Assembly (NCBI GenBank): GCA_021845325.1
Contig: JAKBRR010000119.1
Span: 1-6,151 of the forward strand
Length of the DNA: 6,151 nt
Direction of reading: 5' to 3'
Origin: Thermoplasmata archaeon
GTDB lineage: Archaea; Thermoplasmatota; Thermoplasmata; Thermoplasmatales; Thermoplasmataceae
Part shown: piece by piece, positions 6,060-6,151 of the stretch
How the letters are laid out: the number at the start of each line of letters is the position of its first letter
How positions within the stretch are numbered: the first letter of the stretch is position 1
Translations under genes and position numbers: made by a program
The notes under the pieces: model-generated
The model's database searches: none
Seen by the model: the letters and a program-made list of their open reading frames with translations, nothing else
Told to the model about the DNA's origin: nothing

Positions 6060-6151
6060 TTATAGAAGTTTCCTCATAACATTCTGAAGGATTCCTCCGT
6101 TGTTGAAATATTTCACTTCTACTGGAGTGTCAAGTCTTATTTCAACCTCAA
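6060..6151 (-). CDS. acnA: Aconitate hydratase (AcnA type), C-terminal end, partial
   Basis: Only the last 30 codons are in the window; the rest lies beyond the right edge. The residues VEIRLDTPVEVKYFNNGG and then ILQNVMRKLL match the very conserved C-terminus of AcnA/IRP-type aconitases, where the pattern is R-x-D-T-P-x-E-V-x-Y-x-x-N-G-G-I-L-x-x-V-x-R-x-L. The enzyme is a monomeric [4Fe-4S] protein of the citric acid cycle that interconverts citrate and isocitrate in the cytoplasm. The iron-sulphur and active-site residues are outside the window. The gene ends in TAA at 6062-6060 followed by a T-run. As a housekeeping gene it marks the chromosomal edge of the accessory region. Confidence 0.85.
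   Translation of the reverse strand, partial: EVEIRLDTPVEVKYFNNGGILQNVMRKLL

Overview
The window is AT-rich and looks archaeal. Three things point this way: a TATA-like promoter so close to the first operon gene that its mRNA should be leaderless, an archaeal-type Shine-Dalgarno (GGTGAT) at the internal gene of the same operon, and T-tract terminators. The aconitase tail and the IS5-type relic would suit a thermoacidophilic archaeon such as a Thermoplasmatales member. That placement is a guess, because no rRNA or other marker lies in the window.

Layout. Bases 1-126 hold a 41-residue plus-strand reading frame that opens exactly at the window edge, so it is either a small gene or a gene tail. 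Bases 127-540 carry no gene. Bases 544-1082 (minus) hold what looks like a decayed, unidentified gene. Bases 1186-4608 (minus) are the core: an intact two-gene operon. Its first gene encodes a DndB-like DGQHR-domain protein (367 aa). Its second encodes a large GHKL/Hsp90-like (MORC/MutL-like) ATPase (772 aa). The stop codon of the first gene abuts the ATG of the second. Bases 4747-5210 (minus) are a frameshifted, truncated IS5-family transposase relic. Bases 5370-5953 (plus) hold a small open frame followed by same-frame coding-like sequence broken by stops. Bases 6060-6151 (minus) are the C-terminal end of an AcnA-type aconitase, which is a chromosomal housekeeping gene.

Interpretation. Two full-length, motif-complete genes, tightly coupled, sit among decayed sequences beside a housekeeping gene. 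This is typical of a genomic-island insertion point. DGQHR/DndB proteins are known from phosphorothioate (Dnd) and related DNA-modification systems. GHKL ATPases of this MORC-like type are known from restriction-modification and defence neighbourhoods. No modification enzyme, methylase, helicase or clear nuclease accompanies them here. The most interesting reading is a compact two-gene DNA-sensing or genome-defence module. That role is inferred from domains and context, not shown by the sequence.
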